Assembly (NCBI RefSeq): GCF_009769735.1
Contig: NZ_WSRO01000002.1
Coordinates: 2,492,001 to 2,556,000 of the forward strand
Length of the DNA: 64,000 nt
DNA from: Streptomyces sp. BA2
Lineage (GTDB): Bacteria; Actinomycetota; Actinomycetes; Streptomycetales; Streptomycetaceae
Reading direction: 5' to 3'
The translations under genes were made by a program, and so were the position numbers. Under the pieces are notes generated by a model. That model was not told the origin of the DNA and ran no database searches. It saw only the letters and a list, made by a program, of their open reading frames with translations. Below, piece after piece: positions 54,208 to 62,089 of the stretch. How positions within the stretch are numbered: position 1 is the stretch's first letter; every line of letters starts with the position of its first letter.

Positions 54208-55581
54208 ATGCGAACCCAGAGCCGACGGAGGCCGCGCGCGCTCGCCGCGGCAGCCGCAGGGACGCTGCTTGCCCCGCTGCTCTCCGGCTGCTGGGCCGGG
54301 GCGGGCGGGACCGGTTCAGGCGGCGACTCCATCAACGTACTGATGGTGAACAACCCGCAGATGGTCGAACTGCAGAAGCTCACCGCCGCCCACTTCACCA
54401 AGGAAACGGGCATCAAGGTGAACTTCACGGTCCTGCCCGAGAACGACGTCCGCGACAAGATCAGCCAGGACTTCGCCAACCAGGCGGGCCAGTACGACGT
54501 CGCCACGCTCAGCAACTACGAGATTCCGATCTACGCCAAGAACGACTGGCTGCACGAGCTCGGCTCGTACACCCGCAAGGACAAGGCGTACGACGAGAAG
54601 GACATACTGCCGTCCATGCGCCAGTCCCTCACCGGGGACGACGGCAAGCTCTACGGACAACCCTTCTACGGAGAGTCGTCCTTCCTGATGTACCGGAAGG
54701 ACGTGTTCAAGAAGGCCGGTCTCACCATGCCGAAGCGCCCCACCTGGCAGCAGGTGGCCAAGCTCGCGGGTGACGTCGAAGGCGCCGGCGCCGAGTCCGG
54801 GATGAAGGGCATCTGTCTGCGCGGGCTTCCGGGCTGGGGCGAGTTGATCGCGCCCCTGACGACCGTGGTGAACACCTTCGGAGGGACGTGGTTCGACAAG
54901 GGGTGGAAGGCCCGCATCGACTCGCCCGAGTTTGAAAAGGCAACTCGCTTCTACGTAGACCTCGTTCGCAAGCACGGCGAGTCCGGGGCCGCCCAGTCCG
55001 GTTATGCCGAGTGCCTGAACAACCTGACTCAAGGCAAGACCGCCATGTGGTATGACGCCACAGCAGCTGCCGGTTCACTCGAATCCGCCAAGTCCCCCGT
55101 CAAGGGCAAGATCGGCTACGTACCCGCGCCCGTGGAGAAGACGAAGAGCTCCGGGTGGCTCTACACCTGGGCCTGGGGCCTGCAGAAGGCGTCGCGCAAC
55201 CCGGACAAGGCCTGGAAGTTCGTCTCCTGGGCGTCGAGCAAGGAGTACGAGCGGCTGGTCGGCGAGAAGATCGGCTGGTCCAACGTCCCCGCGGGCAAGC
55301 GCGCCTCCACGTACGCCAACCCCGAGTACCGCGAGGAAGCCGCCGCCTTCCAGGACGTCACCCACGCCGCCATCGAGGGCGCGAGGCCGCGCGACCCGGG
55401 CGTGCAGCCCCGGCCCGCGCCCGGCATCCAGTTCGTCGGCATCCCCGAGTTCACCGACCTCGGCACGAAGGTCTCCCAGGAGATCAGCGCGGCCATCGCC
55501 GGGCGCCAGTCCGTCGAATCGGCCCTCAAGAAGTCACAGAAGCTCGCCGAGAAGATCGCCGAGGAGTACGAGGGACGATGA
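54208..55581 (+). CDS. Sugar/polyol ABC transporter, substrate-binding lipoprotein
   Basis: A 457-residue lipoprotein. The signal ends in the lipobox LLSGC (Cys28). The mature part has NVLMVNNPQMVELQKLTAAH, FTVLPENDVRDKISQDFANQ, YDVATLSNYEIPIYAKNDWL and GKLYGQPFYGESSFLMYRKD, close to the mannitol/sorbitol-binding SmoE/MtlE type. It captures the substrate outside the membrane for the two permeases that follow; its stop overlaps the first permease start. CAGGAG lies 7 bases before ATG. Confidence 0.92.
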   Translation: MRTQSRRRPRALAAAAAGTLLAPLLSGCWAGAGGTGSGGDSINVLMVNNPQMVELQKLTAAHFTKETGIKVNFTVLPENDVRDKISQDFANQAGQYDVATLSNYEIPIYAKNDWLHELGSYTRKDKAYDEKDILPSMRQSLTGDDGKLYGQPFYGESSFLMYRKDVFKKAGLTMPKRPTWQQVAKLAGDVEGAGAESGMKGICLRGLPGWGELIAPLTTVVNTFGGTWFDKGWKARIDSPEFEKATRFYVDLVRKHGESGAAQSGYAECLNNLTQGKTAMWYDATAAAGSLESAKSPVKGKIGYVPAPVEKTKSSGWLYTWAWGLQKASRNPDKAWKFVSWASSKEYERLVGEKIGWSNVPAGKRASTYANPEYREEAAAFQDVTHAAIEGARPRDPGVQPRPAPGIQFVGIPEFTDLGTKVSQEISAAIAGRQSVESALKKSQKLAEKIAEEYEGR

Positions 55582-56534
55582 CCGCCACCGCGAGTACCAC
55601 CACCGTCGCGCCCAGGACCGTACGCGTGTCCGGAGCCAAGCCCCCCGGAGGACGGCTGCGCGCCTGGGCCACCAGGGCCCCGCTCCTGCCCGCCCTGATC
55701 TTCATGGTCGTCGTCACCCAACTGCCGTTCGTGGCCACGCTGGTGATCTCCTTCTTCGACTGGAACGCCCTCTACCCCGACGCCCGCAGCTTCGCCGGAT
55801 TCGACAACTACTCCGAGGTCCTCACCGACCCCGACCTGCGCAAGTCCGTCCTGACGACCATCGTGCTCACGGCCACCGTCGTGCTCGCGAGCCTCGTCAT
55901 CGGCCTCGGGCTCGCCCTGCTCCTCGACCGGAAGTTCCGGGGGCGCGGCCTGGTGCGTACGTTGCTCATCGCGCCGTTCCTGCTGGTGCCCGTGGCCGCC
56001 GCGCTGCTGTGGAAGCACGTGCTCTACAACCCCGAGTACGGCCTCTTCAACGGCCTGCTCCACTGGGTGGGCGGTGACGGCGCGGCGCAGCCCGACTGGG
56101 TGTCCAACACCCCGCTGATCGCCATCGAGGCATCACTGATCTGGCAGTGGACGCCCTTCATGATGCTGATCCTGCTCGCAGGGCTGCAGAGCCGCGACAG
56201 TGAACTCATCGAAGCGGCCCGCATGGACGGCGCGGGCAGCTGGCAGGTGTTCCGCTACCTGACGCTGCCGCACCTGCGCCGCTATCTGGAGCTCGGTGCG
56301 CTGCTCGGCTCGATCTACATCGTGCAGAACTTCGACGCCGTCTTCACGATCACCTCGGGCGGCCTGGGCACCGCCAACCTGCCTTACACCGTCTACCAGA
56401 GCTTCTACCAGGCCCACGAGAACGGCCTGGCGTCCGCCGCCGGTGTCCTCGTCGTCATCGGTTCCATCATCATCGCGACCTTCGCGCTGCGGGTCGTCTC
56501 GTCCCTGTTCCGTGAGGAGGCGTCCCGCGCATGA
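55578..56534 (+). CDS. Sugar/polyol ABC transporter permease 1 (MalF type)
   Basis: A 318-residue inner-membrane protein with six hydrophobic spans starting at about residue 37. The EAA loop is ELIEAARMDGAGSWQVFRYL with TLPHLRRYLE. ATG at 55578 overlaps the binding-protein stop; the next permease overlaps its stop. Together they form the transmembrane channel for the polyol or sugar. Confidence 0.93.
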   Translation: MTATASTTTVAPRTVRVSGAKPPGGRLRAWATRAPLLPALIFMVVVTQLPFVATLVISFFDWNALYPDARSFAGFDNYSEVLTDPDLRKSVLTTIVLTATVVLASLVIGLGLALLLDRKFRGRGLVRTLLIAPFLLVPVAAALLWKHVLYNPEYGLFNGLLHWVGGDGAAQPDWVSNTPLIAIEASLIWQWTPFMMLILLAGLQSRDSELIEAARMDGAGSWQVFRYLTLPHLRRYLELGALLGSIYIVQNFDAVFTITSGGLGTANLPYTVYQSFYQAHENGLASAAGVLVVIGSIIIATFALRVVSSLFREEASRA

Positions 56535-57400
56535 GCACTGCCGTGACGCGAACACGTACCCAGCCCGGGAGCCGGATCCGGATCCGCGGGTCGGCGGGCC
56601 TCGGCCTCGCCGCCTGGCTGGCCGGAATCCTGTTCTTCCTGCCCATCGCCTGGATGACGCTGACCTCCTTCCACTCGGAGGAGGACGCCGCGACCAACCC
56701 GCCCTCGCTCGCCGCGTCCCTCACCCTGGACGGCTACCGCGAGTTCTTCGGCTCGGGCGGCGGCGCGAGTCCCTGGCCCGCCCTCATCAACTCGACGGTG
56801 GCATCGGTCGCCTCGACCCTTCTTGTGCTCGTCCTCGCGCTGCCTGCCGCGTACGCGCTCTCCATCAGGCCGGTGAAGAAGTGGACGGACGTCCTGTTCT
56901 TCTTCCTGTCGACGAAGATGCTGCCCGTCGTGGCGGGCCTGCTGCCGATCTATCTGTTCGCCAAGAACGCCGAGATGCTCGACAACATCTGGCTGCTCGT
57001 CATCCTCTACACGTCGATGAACCTGCCGATCGCGGTGTGGATGATGCACTCCTTCCTCTCCGAGGTGCCGGTCGCGATCATCGAGGCCGCGCAGATCGAC
57101 GGGGCTCGGCTGCCCACCATCCTCGCGCGCGTGGTGGCTCCCATCGCGCTGCCGGGGATCGCGGCGACCTCCCTGATCTGCTTCATCTTCAGCTGGAACG
57201 AACTCCTCTTCGCGCGGGTGCTCACGGGCGTCGTCGCCCAGACCGCGCCCGTGTTCCTGACCGGCTTCATCACCAGCCAGGGCCTGTTCCTGGCCAAGGT
57301 GTGCGCCGCGTCGCTCGTGATCTCCCTGCCGGTGCTCGCCGCGGGGTTCGCCGCCCAGGACAAGCTGGTCCAGGGCCTGTCGTTGGGAGCCGTCAAGTGA
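56531..57400 (+). CDS. Sugar/polyol ABC transporter permease 2 (MalG type)
   Basis: A 289-residue membrane protein with six spans. GLAAWLAGILFFLPIAWMTL is the first helix; the EAA loop is VAIIEAAQIDGARLPTILAR followed by VVAPIALPGIAATS. Overlaps the previous stop and the next GTG. No ATP-binding subunit follows; in Streptomyces many such importers share one ATPase (MsiK) encoded elsewhere. Confidence 0.93.
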   Translation: MSTAVTRTRTQPGSRIRIRGSAGLGLAAWLAGILFFLPIAWMTLTSFHSEEDAATNPPSLAASLTLDGYREFFGSGGGASPWPALINSTVASVASTLLVLVLALPAAYALSIRPVKKWTDVLFFFLSTKMLPVVAGLLPIYLFAKNAEMLDNIWLLVILYTSMNLPIAVWMMHSFLSEVPVAIIEAAQIDGARLPTILARVVAPIALPGIAATSLICFIFSWNELLFARVLTGVVAQTAPVFLTGFITSQGLFLAKVCAASLVISLPVLAAGFAAQDKLVQGLSLGAVK

Positions 57401-58386
57401 AGGCCGCCATCATCGAGTCCGTCGGCAAGGCTGTCGTCGGCGAGGTGCCCGACCCCACTCCGGGGCCGCGGGAGGTCGTCGTCGAGGTCGCCGCGTGCGG
57501 TCTGTGCGGGACCGATCTGCACATCCTGCAGGGCGAGTTCGCGCCCACGCTGCCGGTGGTGCCGGGGCACGAGTTCGCCGGGGAGGTCGTGGGGCTCGGC
57601 CGCGAGGTCACGGAGCTCGCGGTCGGCGACCGGGTGGCCGTCGACCCCTCGCTCTACTGCTACGAGTGCCGCTACTGCCGCACCGGCCACAACAACCTCT
57701 GCGAGCGCTGGGCCGCGATCGGCGTCACCACGGCGGGCGGTGCGGCCCAGTACGCGGTCGCGCCCGTCGCGAACTGTGTCCGGCTCCCCGAGAACGTACG
57801 CACCCAGGACGCGGCCCTCATCGAACCACTGTCCTGCGCGGTGCGCGGCTACGACGTGCTCCGTGCCCGGCTGGGCGCCCACGTGCTGATCTACGGCTCC
57901 GGAACGATGGGCCTGATGATGCTGGAGCTCGCCAAGCGGACGGGGGCGGCGAGCGTGGACGTCGTGGACCTCAACCCGGACCGCCTCGCCACGGCGCGAC
58001 AGTTGGGCGTCTCGGGATCGGCCGCGGGCGCTGACGAGCTCGACCGGCCGCAAGGGTGGGACATCGTGGTCGACGCCACGGGGAACGCGAACGCGATCCA
58101 GGACGGTCTGGGGCGAGTCGCCAAGGCCGGCACATTCCTGCAGTTCGGGGTGGCCGACTACGCGACACGGGTCAGCATCGACCCGTACCGCATCTACAAC
58201 CAGGAGATCACCATCACCGGTTCGATGGCGGTGCTGCACAGCTATGAGCGGGCGGCGGAGCTGTTCGCCTGCGGCGTGCTCGACCCGGACGTGTTCATCA
58301 GCGACCGGATGCCGCTGGCGGCGTACCCCGAGGCTCTTGACCGGTTCGCCTCCGGTGTGGGCCGGAAGATCGTGGTGGTGCCGTAG
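57397..58386 (+). CDS. Zinc-dependent alcohol/polyol dehydrogenase
   Basis: A 329-residue medium-chain dehydrogenase. Catalytic zinc ligands are in ACGLCGTDLHILQGEF and VVPGHEFAGEVVGLGREV; the structural zinc Cys set is in YCYECRYCRTGHNNLCERW; the NAD loop is VLIYGSGTMGLMMLELAKR. The Asp in VDVVDLNPDR suggests NAD rather than NADP. It overlaps the permease stop (GTGA), so it probably oxidises the imported polyol, for example to a ketose. Sorbitol, arabitol or a related substrate are possible. Confidence 0.9.
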   Translation: MKAAIIESVGKAVVGEVPDPTPGPREVVVEVAACGLCGTDLHILQGEFAPTLPVVPGHEFAGEVVGLGREVTELAVGDRVAVDPSLYCYECRYCRTGHNNLCERWAAIGVTTAGGAAQYAVAPVANCVRLPENVRTQDAALIEPLSCAVRGYDVLRARLGAHVLIYGSGTMGLMMLELAKRTGAASVDVVDLNPDRLATARQLGVSGSAAGADELDRPQGWDIVVDATGNANAIQDGLGRVAKAGTFLQFGVADYATRVSIDPYRIYNQEITITGSMAVLHSYERAAELFACGVLDPDVFISDRMPLAAYPEALDRFASGVGRKIVVVP

Positions 58387-58404
58387 GGGCGTTCCCTGCG
58401 GGGC

Positions 58405-58545
58405 TTTCCCCAGTCCCGCCCCTTCCCGAAACTGGGGCTCCGCCCCAGACCCCGCTCCTCAAACGCCGGAGGGGCTGATTTCCCGCCCACCCACCCGATT
58501 GCCCCGCGGCTGAATTTTCAGCCCCTCCGGCGTTCTGTGGGCGCG
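58405..58545. repeat. Intergenic palindromic repeat, copy E
   Basis: Left end TTTCCCCAGTCCCGCCCCTT; then CTGGGGCTCCGCCCCAG hairpin; left arm 58457-58478 (CCTCAAACGCCGGAGGGGCT) and right arm 58518-58534. The spacer between arms is the reverse complement of the GCGGGGCAATCGGGTGGGTG module of copy A. It belongs to the CCGGAGGGG sub-type. Confidence 0.85.
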
Positions 58546-58603
58546 GGAAAGAAACTTCCGCGGGTAAGGGAACGGCAAAGGCGGGACGTTCGTTACCCCA
58601 TGC

Positions 58604-59854
58604 ATGACAGCTATGACCCCCGGCTCGAACATCCCCCTCTCCGCCCCCCGCGTGGCGGTGGACGTCGCCGCTCCGGTGCGGCTCGACGTATCGGGCCTGC
58701 TGCTCACCGCCGACGGCAAGGTGCGCTCCGACGACGACTTCATCTTCTTCAACCAGCCCTCGGGCCCCGGTGTGACCTACCAGTCGGGTGGCGGTACGAC
58801 CCCCGACAAGATCACGGTGGACACCACCGCCGTGCCCGCCGGCATCGAGAAGATCGTCGTCACCGCCAGCCCGGACGCGGCGGGCCAGACCTTCCAGGGC
58901 ATCGAGCCCACCGCCACCATCCGCAACGCGGACGACGGTTCCGTCCTCGCCACGTTCACGCCCCCGCAGCTCGGCGGCGAGACCGCCCTGGTGATCGTCG
59001 AGGTCTATCTGCGCAACGGCGCGTGGAAGGCGCGCGCCGTCGGTCAGGGGTACTCGAACGGCCTGGCCGGCATCGCGACGGACTTCGGGGTCTCGGTCGA
59101 GGAGCCCGCGGCCCCGGCCGCTCCGGCCGCCGCCGCACCCGCACCCGCCGCCCCGATGGCGCCGCCGTCCGGCGCCCCGGTCCAGGGCCCGCCCCCGCCG
59201 GTCGCCGACCCCCGCCTCGCGGCACCGGCCGCGCCCGCCGCTCCCCCGGCGCCCGCGGCCCCCGCGCCCGGTGCCGGGAAGATCAACCTGGACAAGGGCC
59301 GGGTCAGCCTCCAGAAGAACCAGACCGTGTCCCTGGTCAAGGGCGGCAAGCCGTTCCTCTCGCAGGTCAAGATGGGCCTGGGCTGGGAGCCCGCGTACGG
59401 CGGCAAGGACATCGACCTCGACGCCTCCGTCATCGCGTACGGCCCGCAGCGCAACCACGTGGACAGCTGCTACTTCGGCAAGCTGTCGATCGTGAACGGC
59501 GCGATCAAGCACTCCGGCGACAACCTCACGGGTGAGGGCGGCGGTGACGACGAGGTGATCGTCGTGGACCTGGGCCGTCTGCCGCAGGACGTGACGGGTC
59601 TCGTCTTCACGGTGAACTCGTTCTCGGGTCAGAAGTTCACGCAGGTCGCCAAGGCGTACTGCCGTCTGCTCGACGCGGCGACGGGCGAGGAGCTCGTCCG
59701 CTTCGACCTCACGAACGCCGAGGCGCAGACGGGCGTCATGATGGCCAAGCTCATCAAGCAGTTCACGGGCGAGTGGGAAATGACCGCCATGGGTGACTTC
59801 GTGAAGTCACGGACCGTGCGCGGAATGGTGAAGCCCGCGGCGCAGGCTCTGTAG
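58604..59854 (+). CDS. Double-domain TerD family protein
   Basis: A 416-residue cytoplasmic protein with two TerD-like domains: residues 1-165 (FIFFNQPSGPGVTYQSGGGT, then VIVEVYLRNGAWKARAVGQG) and 225-416 (DIDLDASVIAYGPQRNHVDS, GDNLTGEGGGDDEVIVVDLG, AYCRLLDAATGEELVRFDL). A 55-residue Ala/Pro-rich linker joins them. The second domain keeps the acidic Ca2+-site residues typical of TerD/TerZ; the first looks like the variant TerA-type N-domain. TerD proteins are linked to tellurite and phage resistance and to stress and cell-surface functions. Stands alone, without other ter genes. Confidence 0.92.
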   Translation: MTAMTPGSNIPLSAPRVAVDVAAPVRLDVSGLLLTADGKVRSDDDFIFFNQPSGPGVTYQSGGGTTPDKITVDTTAVPAGIEKIVVTASPDAAGQTFQGIEPTATIRNADDGSVLATFTPPQLGGETALVIVEVYLRNGAWKARAVGQGYSNGLAGIATDFGVSVEEPAAPAAPAAAAPAPAAPMAPPSGAPVQGPPPPVADPRLAAPAAPAAPPAPAAPAPGAGKINLDKGRVSLQKNQTVSLVKGGKPFLSQVKMGLGWEPAYGGKDIDLDASVIAYGPQRNHVDSCYFGKLSIVNGAIKHSGDNLTGEGGGDDEVIVVDLGRLPQDVTGLVFTVNSFSGQKFTQVAKAYCRLLDAATGEELVRFDLTNAEAQTGVMMAKLIKQFTGEWEMTAMGDFVKSRTVRGMVKPAAQAL

Positions 59855-59871
59855 CCGGGGCGGGCATGCGC

Positions 59872-59912
59872 AGGGGCGGCCGCCAGGAGGACTCCTCCCG
59901 GCGGCCGCCCCT
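59872..59912. terminator. Bidirectional terminator between TerD and the small Tudor-like gene
   Basis: A perfect 13-base-pair stem, AGGGGCGGCCGCC (59872-59884) and GGCGGCCGCCCCT (59900-59912), with an inner AGGAG/CTCCT stem in the loop and TTTG after it. It lies between convergent genes. Confidence 0.85.
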
Positions 59913-59934
59913 TTGTCGTACGCAGATCAGGGGA

Positions 59935-60162
59935 TCAGAGCTTGGCCAGCTTGGGGTACGGGCTCAGGAACCTTCCCTGGCGGCCCGCGAAGTCGATGAC
60001 CACCGCTTCCTCGCCTTCGACTCCGACGATGCGTCCGAGTCCGTACTGGTCGTGCGAGACCCGGTCGCCCACGGCGAACTGCTCGATGGGCGGTGCGGGC
60101 GGCGGCGGAACGTTAAAGGGGCTGTTCGGCAGGTGGCGTCGGGTACCGGGGGGCCTCGTCAT
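59935..60162 (-). CDS. Small Tudor/KOW-like domain protein related to the UvrD/PcrA C-terminus
   Basis: A 75-residue protein. The first 25 residues are Pro-rich (PFNVPPPPAPPIEQF); the rest, FAVGDRVSHDQYGLGRIVGV then EGEEAVVIDFAGRQGRFLSP, reads like the SH3-like Tudor module at the C-terminus of UvrD/PcrA helicases (GDRV-H-x-x-x-G-x-G-x-V... pattern). In those helicases the module contacts RNA polymerase. A free-standing copy could bind RNA polymerase or DNA-repair proteins; that is inference. No other domain is present. Confidence 0.8.
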   Translation of the reverse strand: MTRPPGTRRHLPNSPFNVPPPPAPPIEQFAVGDRVSHDQYGLGRIVGVEGEEAVVIDFAGRQGRFLSPYPKLAKL

Positions 60163-60318
60163 GTTCTGAGTATGCGCCCTCCGGACCCCGGCGCACCATG
60201 CTCCGAGCTCACACGGTCCTCACATCGGCATCAAACCGACACACAATTTCCCATTCCCCGTAGCGTTACGTATTTACTCCGTCGCACCGCGCGCACATGT
60301 GTGCCCCAGGCGCCCCGC

Positions 60319-61350
60319 TCAGAACAAGGCGCTGTAGGCATTCAGGGCGGGCTGCCCGCCGAGGTGGGCGTACAGGACGGTGGCGTCGCGTGCGATCTCT
60401 CCCCTGTCCACCAGGTCGATCATCCCGGCCATCGACTTCCCCTCGTAGACCGGGTCGGTCACCATGCCCTCCGTGCGGGCGGCGAGCCGCATCGCGTCGA
60501 GGGTCGCCTCGTCCGGGAGCCCGTAGGTGCCCGCGTGGTAGCGCGCGTCCAGCTCGATGTCGGCGTCCTTCACCTCTGCCTGCACTCCGATGAGTTCGGC
60601 CGTCCCGCGCGTGATCCTGGCGATCTGCTCGCGGGTGCGGCCGGGATCGGCGGAGGCGTCGATGCCGAGAACGCGACGGGGGCGGCCGCCCTCCTCCGCG
60701 AGCGCGGCGAATCCGGCGACCATGCCCGCCTGCGTGGACCCGGTCACCGAGCAGACCACGACGGTGTCGAAGAAGACCCCCAACTCCTCCTCCTGCTCGG
60801 CCACTTCGTACGCCCAGCGCGCGAAGCCGAGGCCGCCGAGAGGGTGCTCGGAGCAGCCCGCCGGGATCGCGTAAGGCCTGCCGCCCGCCTCCTCGACCTC
60901 GCGCACCGCCCGCTCCCAGCTCTCCTTGATGCCGATGCCGAATCCGGCGCGTACGAGGCGTACGTCGGCGCCCGCGAGCCTGCTGATGAGGATGTTGCCG
61001 ACCTTGTCGTAGACGGAGTCGGGCCAGTCGACCCAGCTCTCCTGGACCAGCACGCACTTGAGCCCGGCGCGGGCGGCCACGGCCGCGACCTGACGGGTGT
61101 GGTTGGACTGGACGCCGCCGATCGACACGAGGGTGTCGCAGCCCTGGGCGAGGGCGTCGGCGACCAGATACTCCAGCTTGCGGGTCTTGTTGCCGCCGTA
61201 CGCGATGCCGGAGTTGCAGTCCTCCCGCTTGGCCCAGAGCGCGGCGCCGCCGAGGTGGTGGCTGAGCCGGTCGAGGGGGTGGACGGGCGAGGGGCCGAAG
61301 AGGAGGGGGTAGCGGGCGTAGGAGTCGAGGGGCGCGAGGGGCACGGACAC
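60319..61350 (-). CDS. acdS: 1-aminocyclopropane-1-carboxylate (ACC) deaminase
   Basis: A 343-residue PLP enzyme that breaks ACC into 2-oxobutyrate and ammonia. [24 protein letters not shown] has the PLP lysine; [40 protein letters not shown] and [20 protein letters not shown] are nearly invariant in AcdS. The residues that separate true AcdS from D-cysteine desulfhydrase are of AcdS type: Glu in [12 protein letters not shown] and Leu in [15 protein letters not shown] at 61350 follows GGAGG by 5 bases. The enzyme lowers plant ethylene in plant-associated bacteria. It is 16 bases from its GntR-type regulator and probably co-transcribed. Confidence 0.93.
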   Translation of the reverse strand: MSVPLAPLDSYARYPLLFGPSPVHPLDRLSHHLGGAALWAKREDCNSGIAYGGNKTRKLEYLVADALAQGCDTLVSIGGVQSNHTRQVAAVAARAGLKCVLVQESWVDWPDSVYDKVGNILISRLAGADVRLVRAGFGIGIKESWERAVREVEEAGGRPYAIPAGCSEHPLGGLGFARWAYEVAEQEEELGVFFDTVVVCSVTGSTQAGMVAGFAALAEEGGRPRRVLGIDASADPGRTREQIARITRGTAELIGVQAEVKDADIELDARYHAGTYGLPDEATLDAMRLAARTEGMVTDPVYEGKSMAGMIDLVDRGEIARDATVLYAHLGGQPALNAYSALF

Positions 61351-61366
61351 AGGGCCTCCGGGAGGT

Positions 61367-62011
61367 TCAGGGGTGGGCGAGTTCTTCCAGGACGCGCCAG
61401 ATCTCCGTGGTGACGGCCGCCGCCGCTTCCGGGTCGCCGTCCGCGCACGCGTCGATAAGACGCTCGTGCAGTTCGGCGGAGCCGCAGGCCACGCCCTCGC
61501 CGAAGCGCTGCCTCTCCAGGCGGCGTATGAGGGGGGTGTAGCGGGCGATGGTGGCCGCCGCCGCCCTGTTGCCGCAGGCCGCGACGAGGACACCGTGCAG
61601 GTCGTCGTCGGCCCGCAGGGCCTCCTCCACGTCGCCGGACGCGACGGCCGCCGCGAACCGGCGGTTGGCTTCCCGCATGGCGTAGAGGTGCGCGGGCCCC
61701 AGGCGGGGCACCGCGCTGCGGGCGGCCAGTTCGTGCATGGCGCGGACGACGGCCGCCGCGTCCCTGACGCCGGCCGCGTCCAGCGGCGTCACGCGGGTGT
61801 GGCTCTGCGGTTTGGTCTCCAGGAGGCCTTCGTCGACGAGCCGCGCGAACGCCTCACGGACGGGCGCGCGGGACAGGCCGAGCGACGCGGCGAGGTCGGC
61901 GTCCCGCACGACGCTGCCCGGCGGGATGTCACCGCCGACGATCGCGTCACGGATCGATGCGTACGCCTGGTCCCTGAGGAGGGTGCGGCGCACCGGTTGC
62001 ATGGCTCCCAT
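61367..62011 (-). CDS. GntR family regulator, FCD subfamily
   Basis: A 214-residue regulator. The winged helix is [60 protein letters not shown]; the C-terminal FCD domain has [39 protein letters not shown]-type metal-binding motif and [20 protein letters not shown]. Start at 62011 or the ATG at 62002. It precedes acdS on the same strand and likely controls it. TGACATCTAACA-like sequence lies just upstream (about 62021-62032). Confidence 0.92.
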   Translation of the reverse strand: MGAMQPVRRTLLRDQAYASIRDAIVGGDIPPGSVVRDADLAASLGLSRAPVREAFARLVDEGLLETKPQSHTRVTPLDAAGVRDAAAVVRAMHELAARSAVPRLGPAHLYAMREANRRFAAAVASGDVEEALRADDDLHGVLVAACGNRAAAATIARYTPLIRRLERQRFGEGVACGSAELHERLIDACADGDPEAAAAVTTEIWRVLEELAHP

Positions 62012-62089
62012 GCGCTGAAATGTTAGATGTCAATTTCCTTGGCGGGCAAGGGTGTTGACGGGCCTGCCGCGGAAACCCCCGTCCAAGCC

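Noticed and set aside
58604..59854. TerD gene considered part of a ter anti-phage/tellurite cluster
   Set aside because: No other ter genes, nucleases or ATPases are adjacent, so a defence island is not supported.
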